In this document: piece after piece, positions 1 to 14,106 of the stretch
How positions within the stretch are numbered: the first letter of the stretch is position 1
Layout: every line of letters begins with the position of its first letter
NCBI RefSeq assembly: GCF_001905845.1
Contig: NZ_LIVZ01000003.1
Location: 62,001-126,000 of the forward strand
Origin: Streptomyces sp. TSRI0107
GTDB lineage: Bacteria > Actinomycetota > Actinomycetes > Streptomycetales > Streptomycetaceae
Length of the DNA stretch: 64,000 nucleotides
Direction: 5' to 3'
Made by a program: the position numbers and the translations under genes
Notes under the pieces: generated by a model
Databases searched by the model: none
Seen by the model: the letters and a program-made list of their open reading frames with translations, nothing else
Told to the model about the DNA's origin: nothing

Positions 1-19
1 GGCCGGACGATGCGATGGT

Positions 20-376
20 GTGACGATGTCGGTCATGGCTATCGAATCAGTGGTCGTGCGGCAGCGCGTCGAGAACCTGGACGCGGCTGTGCCCTTCTAC
101 GAGAAACTGACCGGAAGCACAGCATCCCGTTTCGCCTTCGCCGGGGTCACTCTGGCAAGTGTCGGCCCCTTCCTGCTGTTCAGCGGTCCGGACGAGGCCG
201 CGCAGCGAGTCGCCGACGTGGCGGCCACCCTGGTGGTCGCAGATCTGGACGCAGCGGTGAAGGAAGCGGTGGCGGCAGGTGCCGAGGTGGTGGCTGCTAC
301 GTCCCCGACACCGAATGGCCACCGCGCGTTGCTGCGGCACCCCTACGGCGGGGTCTTCGAGTACGTCGGTCCCTGA
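20..376 (+). CDS. VOC (glyoxalase/bleomycin-resistance fold) family protein
   Basis: A 118-residue single-domain protein. The N-terminal VVVRQRVENLDAAVPFYEKLTG is the usual first beta-alpha unit of the vicinal oxygen chelate fold, VADLDAAVKEAVAAGAEVV is the second half, and it ends in an H-P-Y-G-G-x-F-E-Y strand as VOC enzymes do. The length equals one VOC domain of about 115-120 residues. The substrate cannot be told. Start candidates are GTG at 20, ATG at 26 and ATG at 35; the window edge removes upstream context, so the start is open. Confidence 0.75.
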   Translation: MTMSVMAIESVVVRQRVENLDAAVPFYEKLTGSTASRFAFAGVTLASVGPFLLFSGPDEAAQRVADVAATLVVADLDAAVKEAVAAGAEVVAATSPTPNGHRALLRHPYGGVFEYVGP

Positions 377-416
377 ACCTGCGGCCACCGCGATGGATCG
401 CCAGGCCGTGACATGA

Positions 417-608
417 CGACGGCCGCATGGCTGGCTCGTCCACTGCCAGGACGCGGCCGCCTTCGTGGGCGAAGTCGGGTACAGCAAGCTGGCGGCGCAT
501 CCCGAAGCCCTCGACCAGTTGCGGGCCAGCCTGGGCGTGGGGGCGACCGCCATGCTTTTCCGCTGCACGGTCTGCAGTGCCCATCTCGCCTACGCCGACG
601 CATCCTAG
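417..608 (+). pseudogene. C-terminal fragment of a CbrC (UPF0167) family protein
   Basis: The frame from 417 to the TAG at 606-608 reads [18 protein letters not shown], then [11 protein letters not shown] and finally [17 protein letters not shown]. This is the end of the CbrC/UPF0167 family, including the late CxxC pair and the H-L-A-Y-A-D finish. An in-frame TGA lies at 414-416, there is no start codon, and the N-terminal two thirds of the family are absent. It is therefore a truncated relic. Its stop overlaps the end of an opposing transposase relic. Confidence 0.65.
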
Positions 609-780
609 AAGTCGTCCGCTTGGGCGAGTCGTCGGTAGCAGATGGCGGTGCAGGCGATGCTGGTGACGGCCGGGGCGAGCCAGGCCATAGCCGCCTGGGA
701 GGGCCGATCCGGGACGGACCGGCTGTCGTAACGAATCGGCGGCCGCCGTCCGAGAACGCAATGCCCCCCTTCACCATCTA
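605..780 (-). mobile_element. IS5-like transposase C-terminal remnant
   Basis: Read on the minus strand, the last residues are SIACTAICYRRLAQADDF preceded by RPPIRYDSR. This resembles the extreme C-terminus of IS5-family transposases (arginine-tyrosine helix, then a small-residue helix ending in C-Y-R-R-L). Only about 45-60 residues remain and no inverted ends are visible, so this is a dead fragment. It may mark the rearrangement that cut the neighbouring CbrC gene. Confidence 0.5.
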
Positions 781-822
781 TTGAATCGAATGCCGATGTA
801 TGGCCAGTGGGGACGTCTCGGG

Positions 823-837
823 ACCGGACGGTCCGGT
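823..837. promoter_or_regulatory. Palindrome upstream of the PKS gene
   Basis: ACCGGAC-G-GTCCGGT is a perfect 7+1+7 inverted repeat 72 bp before the PKS start codon. It could be an operator or a short hairpin; nothing in the sequence decides between these. Confidence 0.35.
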
Positions 838-909
838 GCTGTCCGACTGTCCTTGCCAAGGAAACCGGCGAACCCGAGCCACCTGTGTGGCTGAGCTGGA
901 GGGACGAGC

Positions 910-7944
<7,035 letters not shown>

Positions 7945-7983
7945 TCCCCGGTCTCCTACCGCTTCGGCCCCCTCTACCACCGG

Positions 7984-8784
7984 GTGCTGCGCGAGAAGGG
8001 CCCGTTCGAGGCCATGGCGCTGCGCTATCACGCGTCCTACGCCCTGCCGGTCTTCTCCCCCGCCGAGCACACCCGGTACTCGGTCCCGCCGATCCGGCTC
8101 GCCCAGGGCGACGGCACGCCGGTCGTGTACCTCCCGGACTACCTCTCGCCCCACCATCGCGTCCCGTCCGCCCTGGCCGAGCGGCTCGACGGCGCGCACG
8201 ACGTGTTCCTGCTGGAGCATCCAGGGCTCGGGGAACGCCGGGGCGTGCCCGACGGCATGGACACGCTGGTCCGGGCGCACGCCGACACCGTCCGTGCCCT
8301 GCCCGTCCGGAGGTCGCCCGTCCTCGTCGGCTTCTGCGCCGGCGGCGTGATCGCGCACGCGGTGGCCCGGCACCTCGCCGAGAGCGGACGGCCACCGGCC
8401 GGTGCGGTCCTGATCGACACCCACGCCGGTGTGCTGCGCCGGGACGATCCTCGCGGGTCGGCCCTGATGGCAGCCGGCGCCGCCCTGCCGGAGGACGTCG
8501 TCGCGGCGTCGGACGACTCGCTGCTCATCGCCGGGGGCGGCTACGCGCGCGTACTGGAGGACTGGAACCCCGAGCCCTCACCGGTGCCCACGCTGCTGCT
8601 CCGCGGCCGCCCCACGCCGGAGATGCTGCGCATCGCCCCGGACGCGGACTGGCAGCCACGCTGGCCGCTCCCGCACGAGGGCGCCGACCTGACCGGTGAC
8701 CACTACTCCCTGCTTCACCGCCACGCCGACTGCACGGCAGAGGCGATCCGCGCCTGGCTGAGCAGGCCACGCGGTCGTGACTGA
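7984..8784 (+). CDS. Type I thioesterase with cysteine nucleophile (PKS release)
   Basis: An alpha/beta-hydrolase of the PKS/NRPS thioesterase type, 266 residues from GTG 7984. The nucleophile elbow is GFCAGG with Cys118 in place of the usual serine; Asp145 (LIDTH) and His240 (GDHYSLLH) complete the triad. It presumably releases the product of the preceding PKS. Thioesterase-like sequence (YRFGPLYHRVLREKG) begins before this GTG, and the frame from 7945 is identical to that of the PKS, separated only by TAA 7942-7944. It may be a once-fused domain now translated by restart at 7984, or a separate gene whose start lies upstream. No clear ribosome site precedes 7984. Confidence 0.8.
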   Translation: MLREKGPFEAMALRYHASYALPVFSPAEHTRYSVPPIRLAQGDGTPVVYLPDYLSPHHRVPSALAERLDGAHDVFLLEHPGLGERRGVPDGMDTLVRAHADTVRALPVRRSPVLVGFCAGGVIAHAVARHLAESGRPPAGAVLIDTHAGVLRRDDPRGSALMAAGAALPEDVVAASDDSLLIAGGGYARVLEDWNPEPSPVPTLLLRGRPTPEMLRIAPDADWQPRWPLPHEGADLTGDHYSLLHRHADCTAEAIRAWLSRPRGRD

Positions 8785-8921
8785 TCGGGGTCGAGCGGGA
8801 GCTCGGCTCGATGCGAGCACCTGTGCCGCTGGGGCATCTCTGGGACGAATGAGGGCACTCGGCGAAAGCTATGACGAACCGGACATCGGGTCGGCTTTCG
8901 AGCTTGAACAGGGGATCTGCC

Positions 8922-9377
8922 ATGTCCACACACGCACACGCCGCCCGCACCGCGCGCACACCGGTCCAGCAGGCCGCTCTGGTCGTGGGAGCGGTCTTCC
9001 TCCTGGTCGGTGTTCTCGGCTTCATCCCAGGCATCACCACGAACTACGACGCGATGGAGTTCGCGGCTCACCACTCCGAGGCGAAGCTGTTCGGCATCTT
9101 CCAGGTGTCCATCCTGCACAACCTTGTGCATCTGGCCTTCGGCGTCGCCGGACTGGCGCTGTCGCGCACCGCGGCACAGGCACGGCTCTACCTCCTCGCC
9201 GGCGGCGCCATCTACCTGGTCCTGTGGCTGTACGGCGTGATCATCGACCTCGACAGCGCCGCGAACTTCGTCCCGCTCAACACCGCCGACAACTGGCTCC
9301 ACCTCGTGCTCGGCCTCGGGATGATCGCACTGGGCGCCCTGCTCACCCGTAGGCACGACGCGACGCGGACTGTGTGA
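8922..9377 (+). CDS. DUF4383 four-helix membrane protein
   Basis: 151 residues with four predicted transmembrane helices (around AALVVGAVFLLVGVLGF, ILHNLVHLAFGVAGLAL, LYLLAGGAIYLVLWLYGV and LHLVLGLGMIALGALL). The HNLVHLxFGVxGL segment and a final short basic tail are typical of the DUF4383 family, common in actinomycetes and often stress-induced. The function is unknown. ATG 8922 is chosen because AGGGGA lies six bases upstream; an earlier in-frame start at 8871 would add non-family residues. It sits between the PKS/thioesterase and the lasso cluster, and nothing ties it to either. Confidence 0.8.
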   Translation: MSTHAHAARTARTPVQQAALVVGAVFLLVGVLGFIPGITTNYDAMEFAAHHSEAKLFGIFQVSILHNLVHLAFGVAGLALSRTAAQARLYLLAGGAIYLVLWLYGVIIDLDSAANFVPLNTADNWLHLVLGLGMIALGALLTRRHDATRTV

Positions 9378-9479
9378 CCGGCGGAGGCACTGGATCGCCC
9401 GACGGCGACGAGTGGCTGGTCACGGGCAATCCCCACACAGACCGAAAGCGCCGGTCTTCGCCGTGGCCGGCGTCGTTAC

Positions 9480-9516
9480 GGCCGGAAGTCCAGTCCGCAA
9501 GGACTGCGTCCCGGCC
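9480..9516 (+). terminator. Two-part stem-loop with GCAA tetraloop
   Basis: GGCCGG (9480-9485) pairs with CCGGCC (9511-9516), and inside it CAGTCC-GCAA-GGACTG (9491-9506) forms a stem capped by a GNRA loop. It stands 100 bp after the DUF4383 gene and is probably its terminator, although no U run follows. Confidence 0.45.
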
Positions 9517-9691
9517 AACAGGGCGGCGATCGGCCGACCGGTTGCGGGCAACCGGAATTCTGGTTGTCACATTATCGTGGGTACCCCGTCCCGCGCACAA
9601 CATGACCGACCGCTCGCATTCTGTGAACCGCGAGGCGGATGTGACGGAAGGGCCGATGGCCAGGTGGGGCCCTGATGGCTTGCGGACGCCG

Positions 9692-9721
9692 TTGTGACGG
9701 GGGGAAGCGCACGTCTAGCTT
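9692..9721 (+). promoter_or_regulatory. Candidate promoter of the lasso-peptide operon
   Basis: TTGTGA (9692-9697) and TAGCTT (9716-9721) are separated by 18 bp, a reasonable match to housekeeping-sigma promoters of Streptomyces, about 108 bp before the precursor ATG. It is inferred from sequence only. Confidence 0.35.
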
Positions 9722-9828
9722 GGTGGACGCGTCGGCGCCCCCCTCGATGGTGTGGCGCGCCGGCTCAGGTATCAGGCGGGACAACCCGCTTTCATCGACG
9801 GCACGTTCCTCGACGAAGGGATATGACG

Positions 9829-9936
9829 ATGGCTTACGAGCGTCCCACTCTCACCAAGGTCGGCGACTTCCAGAAGGTCACGGGCCTGGCCGGGACGGGC
9901 AGCCCCGACCTGCTGGGCGGCCACAGCCTGCTCTGA
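9829..9936 (+). CDS. Lasso peptide precursor
   Basis: A 35-residue peptide. The leader carries the YxxPxLxxxGxF motif recognised by lasso RRE proteins (YERPTLTKVGDF) and a threonine at position 18. With the usual rule that this Thr is the second-last leader residue, the core is LAGTGSPDLLGGHSLL: a Leu1 amine to Asp8 macrolactam of eight residues and an eight-residue tail. Cleavage directly after Thr would instead give Gly1-Asp9 and a nine-residue ring. There are no cysteines, so it is a class II lasso with bulky tail residues (His, Leu) as possible plugs. ATG 9829 is preferred over ATG 9823 because GAAGGG lies eight bases upstream of it. The cyclase, RRE and peptidase genes follow. Confidence 0.9.
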   Translation: MAYERPTLTKVGDFQKVTGLAGTGSPDLLGGHSLL

Positions 9937-9962
9937 CCTTCTCCGAACCTTCCCTCTGATTG

Positions 9963-9974
9963 ACGTGTACACGT
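9963..9974. other. 12-bp perfect palindrome after the lasso precursor
   Basis: ACGTGTACACGT, 26 bases after the precursor stop codon. It could be a protein-binding site or the first of two RNA folds in this spacer. Confidence 0.3.
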
Positions 9975-9994
9975 AAATCCGAGGGTGGGTCAAG

Positions 9995-10027
9995 CGCGTG
10001 GGCGGCGCCACCGGTGCCGCCCACGCG
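9995..10027 (+). terminator. Attenuator-like hairpin between precursor and cyclase
   Basis: CGCGTGGGCGGC (9995-10006) and GCCGCCCACGCG (10016-10027) form a perfect 12-bp stem around a nine-base loop. It lies in the 134-bp spacer between the precursor and the cyclase, where RiPP clusters often have partial terminators that give more precursor than enzyme mRNA. No T run follows. Confidence 0.6.
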
Positions 10028-10070
10028 GCGTCGCACACAGCCGACCGTCCCCGACCGGAAGGACCCGCTC

Positions 10071-11942
10071 ATGGTGACCGGCCCGTCGTCCACCGCCGGG
10101 GCCTGCTGGTTCCTGGTCTTCCCGGACACCGATGCCGTCGCCGTCCTCGCCGCACGAGCCCGGTCGTGCGGGATCCAGGAGATCCCGCACCCGTCCGGAC
10201 GGCCCTGGCTGATCGGCCGCTGGCCGGACCGCGACCTGACGACAGTGGCGTGCGGACCTGCCCGGCTGGCCGTGCTCGGACAGCACGCGGTGACCGAGGA
10301 GGAAGCGGCACACGCGGCTCGCGCCGGATCGCTCGAGGCCGCCGACGCCTACGCGAGGAAATGGCCCGGCAGCCACCACCTGATCGCCGGTCTCGACGGC
10401 AGGACGCTGGTCCGCGGCACCGTCACCGGCGTCCGCAGCGTCTTCGTCGCCCAGGCGCCCGGCACCCACGGCGCCCACGTCGTCTCCGACCGTGCCGACG
10501 TCCTGGCCGACCTCACGGGCGCGGACCTGGACGAGGGCCGCCTGGCCGTGCACCTGCTCAGTCCCGGAATCCTCCACCCGCTGACCACCCAGACGGTCTG
10601 GCGCGGCGTCGACGTCGTCCCCGGTGACCGGCGCGTCCTGCTCGACCGCGAGGGCCGGCTGCGCACGAGCCGCTGCTGGAGCCCGCCCCCGGCCGAACTG
10701 CCGCTCGCCGAAGGTGCCCGGCTGGTCCGGGAACGGCTCGCCGACGCGGTCGCCGTACGGATCAGGGGCCGCGAACTGATCAGTGCGGATCTGGGCGGCG
10801 TCGACTCCACCGCGGTCGTCGCCACCGCCGCCCGCGCGGGCGCGAAGACCGTCGCCTACACCGCCGCCGTCCACGACGTCCTCGGCGACGACGTCGCCTA
10901 TGCGCGCCGCACGGTGGAGGCGCTGGACGCGGTGGAGCACCATGTGGTGCCCGCGACCGCCGTACCCCTGACCTTCGACCGCGTCGACGCGCTCGACGAC
11001 GACCTCGACACCCCATCGCTGTACGCGGTCAACCGCCATCGGCGGATGCACATCATCGAGCGGGCCGCGGAGCGCGGCTCCCCGCTGCACCTGAGCGGAA
11101 TGGGCGGCGACGAACTGTTCAGCGGTGCCTCGGCGCACGTCCACGGCCTGCTGCCGCGCCATCCCCGTACGGCCTGGCGGCTGGCCCGCGGCTTCGCCTC
11201 CCGGCACCGCTGGTCCCGCCGCACGGCCATGGCCCAGCTCCTGGACCGCCGCCCGTACGGCTCCTGGCTGGCCCGGGTCGCGCACGACCTGACCCTCCCG
11301 CAACCCCCCATGTCCGTCCCGCTCTTCACCTGGGGCACCCCGCCCCGGCTGCCCCCATGGGCCACCAGGCCGGCCGTGGAGACCGTGCGCGCGCTGATCC
11401 ACGAGCAGGTCGAGGACGCGGAGCCGCTCGGCCCCGGCCACGGCGGTCACCGGGAGCTGGCCACCCTGCGCACCCTGGCCCGCTTCGCCCGGCACGTCCA
11501 GCAGATGTCCGAACCGCTCGGCGTGACCTTCGCCGCGCCCTACTACGACGACCTGCTCGTCGAGGCCGCCCTCGCCGTCCGCCCCGGCGAGCGGGTGACG
11601 CCGTGGCGGTACAAGCCGCTGATCGAGGAGGCCATGCGGGGCGTCGTCCCCGAGTCTGTCCGGCACCGCACCACCAAGGCGCACGCCGCCCTGGAGGAGG
11701 AGACCGGGCTGCGCCGCCACCGCTCCGCGCTGCTCGCCCTCTGGGAGGACTCCCGGCTGCGCGAACTGGGCCTCGTCGACGTGGCGGCCCTGCGCGACTG
11801 GTGCGTCCGGCCGCTCGCCGCCGACCTGGAGAGCGCCCTGCTGCATCCGACCGTCGGCTGCGAGGTGTGGCTGCGCGCACGCGAACGAGGCCGCGGCCCG
11901 CTGCGGCCGGCGGAAACCGACACAGGAGGTATCACGGCATGA
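10071..11942 (+). CDS. Lasso peptide macrolactam cyclase (asparagine synthetase-like)
   Basis: 623 residues. The N-terminal part is an asparagine-synthetase-like domain without the catalytic N-terminal cysteine, as in lasso cyclases; the C-terminal part is the adenylating ATP pyrophosphatase domain with GGVDSTAVV (242-250) and LSGMGGDELFSG. It activates the ring-forming Asp side chain of the precursor and closes the macrolactam. Oddity: the PP-loop, normally S-G-G-x-D-S, reads L-G-G-V-D-S; the codon for the first Ser seems lost after ADL. ATG 10071 is preceded by GGAAGGA. The stop overlaps the next start (ATGA), so translation of the two is probably coupled. Confidence 0.9.
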   Translation: MVTGPSSTAGACWFLVFPDTDAVAVLAARARSCGIQEIPHPSGRPWLIGRWPDRDLTTVACGPARLAVLGQHAVTEEEAAHAARAGSLEAADAYARKWPGSHHLIAGLDGRTLVRGTVTGVRSVFVAQAPGTHGAHVVSDRADVLADLTGADLDEGRLAVHLLSPGILHPLTTQTVWRGVDVVPGDRRVLLDREGRLRTSRCWSPPPAELPLAEGARLVRERLADAVAVRIRGRELISADLGGVDSTAVVATAARAGAKTVAYTAAVHDVLGDDVAYARRTVEALDAVEHHVVPATAVPLTFDRVDALDDDLDTPSLYAVNRHRRMHIIERAAERGSPLHLSGMGGDELFSGASAHVHGLLPRHPRTAWRLARGFASRHRWSRRTAMAQLLDRRPYGSWLARVAHDLTLPQPPMSVPLFTWGTPPRLPPWATRPAVETVRALIHEQVEDAEPLGPGHGGHRELATLRTLARFARHVQQMSEPLGVTFAAPYYDDLLVEAALAVRPGERVTPWRYKPLIEEAMRGVVPESVRHRTTKAHAALEEETGLRRHRSALLALWEDSRLRELGLVDVAALRDWCVRPLAADLESALLHPTVGCEVWLRARERGRGPLRPAETDTGGITA

Positions 11943-12196
11943 CGATGACCCTGCGCTCCGGAGTGGTGACGGCCGACACCGAGTACGGCATGGCGCTGCT
12001 CGACCAGAACAGCGGCGAGTACTTCACCCTCAACCCCACCGCCGCGCTGATCGTGCGGACCCTGCTGGACGGCACGAGCAGGGAGCAGGCGGTGACGGCG
12101 CTCACCGACCGGTACGACGTGACCGCCGAGCAGGTCGAGGAGGACATCACCCGCATCCTCCAGGAACTGCGCGCCGCGCGGCTCCTGGCCGCCTGA
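11939..12196 (+). CDS. Lasso RRE protein (PqqD-like, B1)
   Basis: 85 residues of the PqqD-like RiPP recognition element fold: an LRSGVVTADTEYGMALLDQ beta start, GEYFTLNPTAALIVRTLLDG and a DVTAEQVEEDITRILQEL helix. It binds the leader peptide and delivers it to the peptidase and cyclase. It overlaps the cyclase stop by four bases, with AGGAGG upstream, and is followed by the separate B2 peptidase, the split-B arrangement typical of actinomycete lasso clusters. Confidence 0.9.
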   Translation: MTMTLRSGVVTADTEYGMALLDQNSGEYFTLNPTAALIVRTLLDGTSREQAVTALTDRYDVTAEQVEEDITRILQELRAARLLAA

Positions 12197-12305
12197 GCCC
12201 TGACCCCTGCCCCGGAGCAGTGCAGCGGAAGCGCCGTCCCCTCCCCCGCTCCGGGCCCGCCCCGCCCGCCCGTCCGTCCGTCCTCGTCACGGAGGCATCG
12301 CCACA

Positions 12306-12722
12306 GTGTCCACCTCGCAAGTCGTCCCGCACGACCCCCGCTCGGTGCCCCTCGGTCCGCGGCTGGTGACCCGGCTGGCCGTCGGCTGCGCCCACCTGCT
12401 CGCCCGGCAGCCCCCCGCCCGTATCCGCAAGGTCCTGCTGCGGCTGCGCCCCGGAGCCCGGCCGGCGACCCTCGCCGAGGCCGCCCGGGCGCGCGAGACC
12501 GTCCTCGCGGTCAGTCTGGCCGCGGGCGGCCAGCAGGGGTGCCTGCCGCGTTCCCTGGCCACCGTGCTGCTGTGCCGGCTGCGCGGTCAGTGGCCGACCT
12601 GGTGTGTCGGCGTCCGCACCCAGCCGCCGTTCGCCGCGCACGCCTGGGTGGAGGCGGACGGCGTCCTGGTCGGCGAAGGCGCGCCCGCCGACTACTTCCA
12701 GCGGTTCATCACGGTGGACTGA
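12306..12722 (+). CDS. Lasso leader peptidase (transglutaminase-like, B2)
   Basis: 138 residues of the lasso B2 family (transglutaminase-like cysteine protease). The triad is visible as Cys79 in QQGCLPRSLA, His112 in AAHAWVE and Asp118 in EADG. It removes the leader peptide before cyclisation. The start is GTG 12306 with GGAGG about ten bases upstream, 109 bp after the RRE gene. It is the last intact gene of the lasso cluster; no dedicated ABC transporter or isopeptidase follows, so export must rely on something else. Confidence 0.9.
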   Translation: MSTSQVVPHDPRSVPLGPRLVTRLAVGCAHLLARQPPARIRKVLLRLRPGARPATLAEAARARETVLAVSLAAGGQQGCLPRSLATVLLCRLRGQWPTWCVGVRTQPPFAAHAWVEADGVLVGEGAPADYFQRFITVD

Positions 12723-12727
12723 GCTGC

Positions 12728-13791
12728 ATGCCTACGGCCCGGCCCTCGGCCCAAGGGCTGGGCGACACAGTCGTGGCCGGCCGGCCCGTCACGGGCAGCG
12801 AACCGAGCGGCGTGAAGAAGATCCCCTTCCAACGGACGTACACCGACGACGCGTTGTACGCACCGGTGACCGGCTGCCGCTCCCTGGCCTTCGGGCGGTC
12901 GGGCCTGGAGGCGGTGTACGACTCCGACTGTCCCGCGGCTCGGACGTCGTCACGACCATCGAACCGGCCGCCCGGAAGGCGGCGTTCACCGCGCTCGGCG
13001 ACGACGAGGGTGCGGCCGTCGCGCTCGACGCGTCCACCGGTGACCTGCTCGCGGTGGTCAGCACACCCTCGTACGACCCGGCCGGCTTCAGTGGCCGTCT
13101 CCCGGCCGACGCGGAGGCCTGGCGGGGGCTGAACCAGGACAGCCGCCGGCCCCTGCGCGACCGCGCTCTGCGGGACGCGACGGCACCGGGCGGGACGCTC
13201 GACGTGGTGATCGCCGCGGCGGCCCTGGAGCACGGCCTCTACCGGAGTGCCGACGAACCGACGCGCACCGGCGGCAGCGGCGACTGCGCGGGCGCCTCCA
13301 TCCGAACGGCCCTCGCCAACGCGTGCGGTGACGTGTTCGCCGCGATGGCGGACGCGCTCGGCACCGGCAAGGTCCGTGAGACGGCGCGCGCCTTCGGATT
13401 CGACGACCGCGAACTCTTCGTCCCGCTCCGTACCGCGTCGAGCACGTACGGCCCGGACGGCACGTCCACCGCCACACCGCTCCAGATGGCCCGGGTCGCG
13501 GCCGCCCTCGCCGACGGCGGGCGGCTCGCGCCCCCACGGCTGGTGGCCCAGGTGGAGAAGCCGGCCGTACGGGCCGTTTCGGAGCGTACGGCAGCCGCGC
13601 TGCTGACCGCCGTCCGCGCGGCGGACATGTGGGTCCCGGCCGAGGACGAGGACGGCACCCCGCTGTCCTGGTCCCTCGCCTACGCCCGCGCGGACGACGG
13701 GCGTAGGGTCGCGCTCGCCGCGCGGATCACGCACGCCGACCCGGCGGCCGCCGCCCGGGTGACCCGGCGGATGGCCGTTGCTCTGACATGA
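12728..13791 (+). pseudogene. Decayed penicillin-binding protein (PBP2/PbpA-like)
   Basis: The 5' part (from ATG 12728) reads TVVAGRPVTG, then IPFQRTYTD and YAPVTG, as in the membrane-near region of Streptomyces PbpA. At about 12930-12945 the frame changes and the transpeptidase part resumes as RGSDVVTTIEPAARKA through VALDASTGDLLAVVSTPSYDP to TATPLQMARVAAALADGG. The transmembrane anchor is missing and the linker is shortened. All three catalytic motifs are gone: SxxK reads GGTLD (PGSTFK in active enzymes), SxN reads ACG, and the KTG strand is absent. The second frame nevertheless runs about 280 codons without a stop. It starts six bases after the lasso peptidase. Confidence 0.7.
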
Positions 13792-13850
13792 CACCACCTG
13801 ACGTGACACCACCTGACGTGACGTCACCTGATGTGACATCACATCACCTG
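13786..13850 (+). repeat. Four tandem copies of a 15-bp unit
   Basis: Units at 13786-13800, 13801-13815, 13816-13830 and a 20-bp variant at 13831-13850 follow A(C/T)(A/G)TGACACCACCTG with few changes. They overlap the end of the PBP relic and lead into an otherwise featureless spacer up to 14106. Repeats of this size could be regulator sites or slippage products. Confidence 0.75.
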
Positions 13851-14106
13851 GCATGTCTTCGGCTACGGTTCCCCAATCACGACGACCCGGCAGGGAGGGC
13901 TTCCCCGCTCCGCGAGGCGCATCAGCGCGAGTGACCAGCGCGCACCACCGCACTATGCGCTCCGGCGGCTCCCTGCGACGGTTCCCCTCCCGGTCCGGCG
14001 GTCGTACGGTGGGTGGTCGAGTCGCCATGGGCTGGGGGTCGCCGCAAAGACGGACGCCCTCGGGGCGCGGAGGGGTGGGCGGCATCGCGGAATCGGGGGC
14101 ACGTGG

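Noticed and set aside
9378..9828. Second lasso precursor or small regulator gene in the spacer before the precursor
   Set aside because: No short frame there combines a ribosome site with a leader motif; the frames are Arg/Pro-rich noise.
12604..13791. One intact 395-residue gene overlapping the lasso peptidase
   Set aside because: Its first 110 residues are an out-of-frame reading of the peptidase and of the PBP N-terminal part; PBP similarity begins only after about 12940 in this frame.
13786..13850. Possible CRISPR array
   Set aside because: The 15-bp units are directly adjacent, without spacers, and no cas genes are present.
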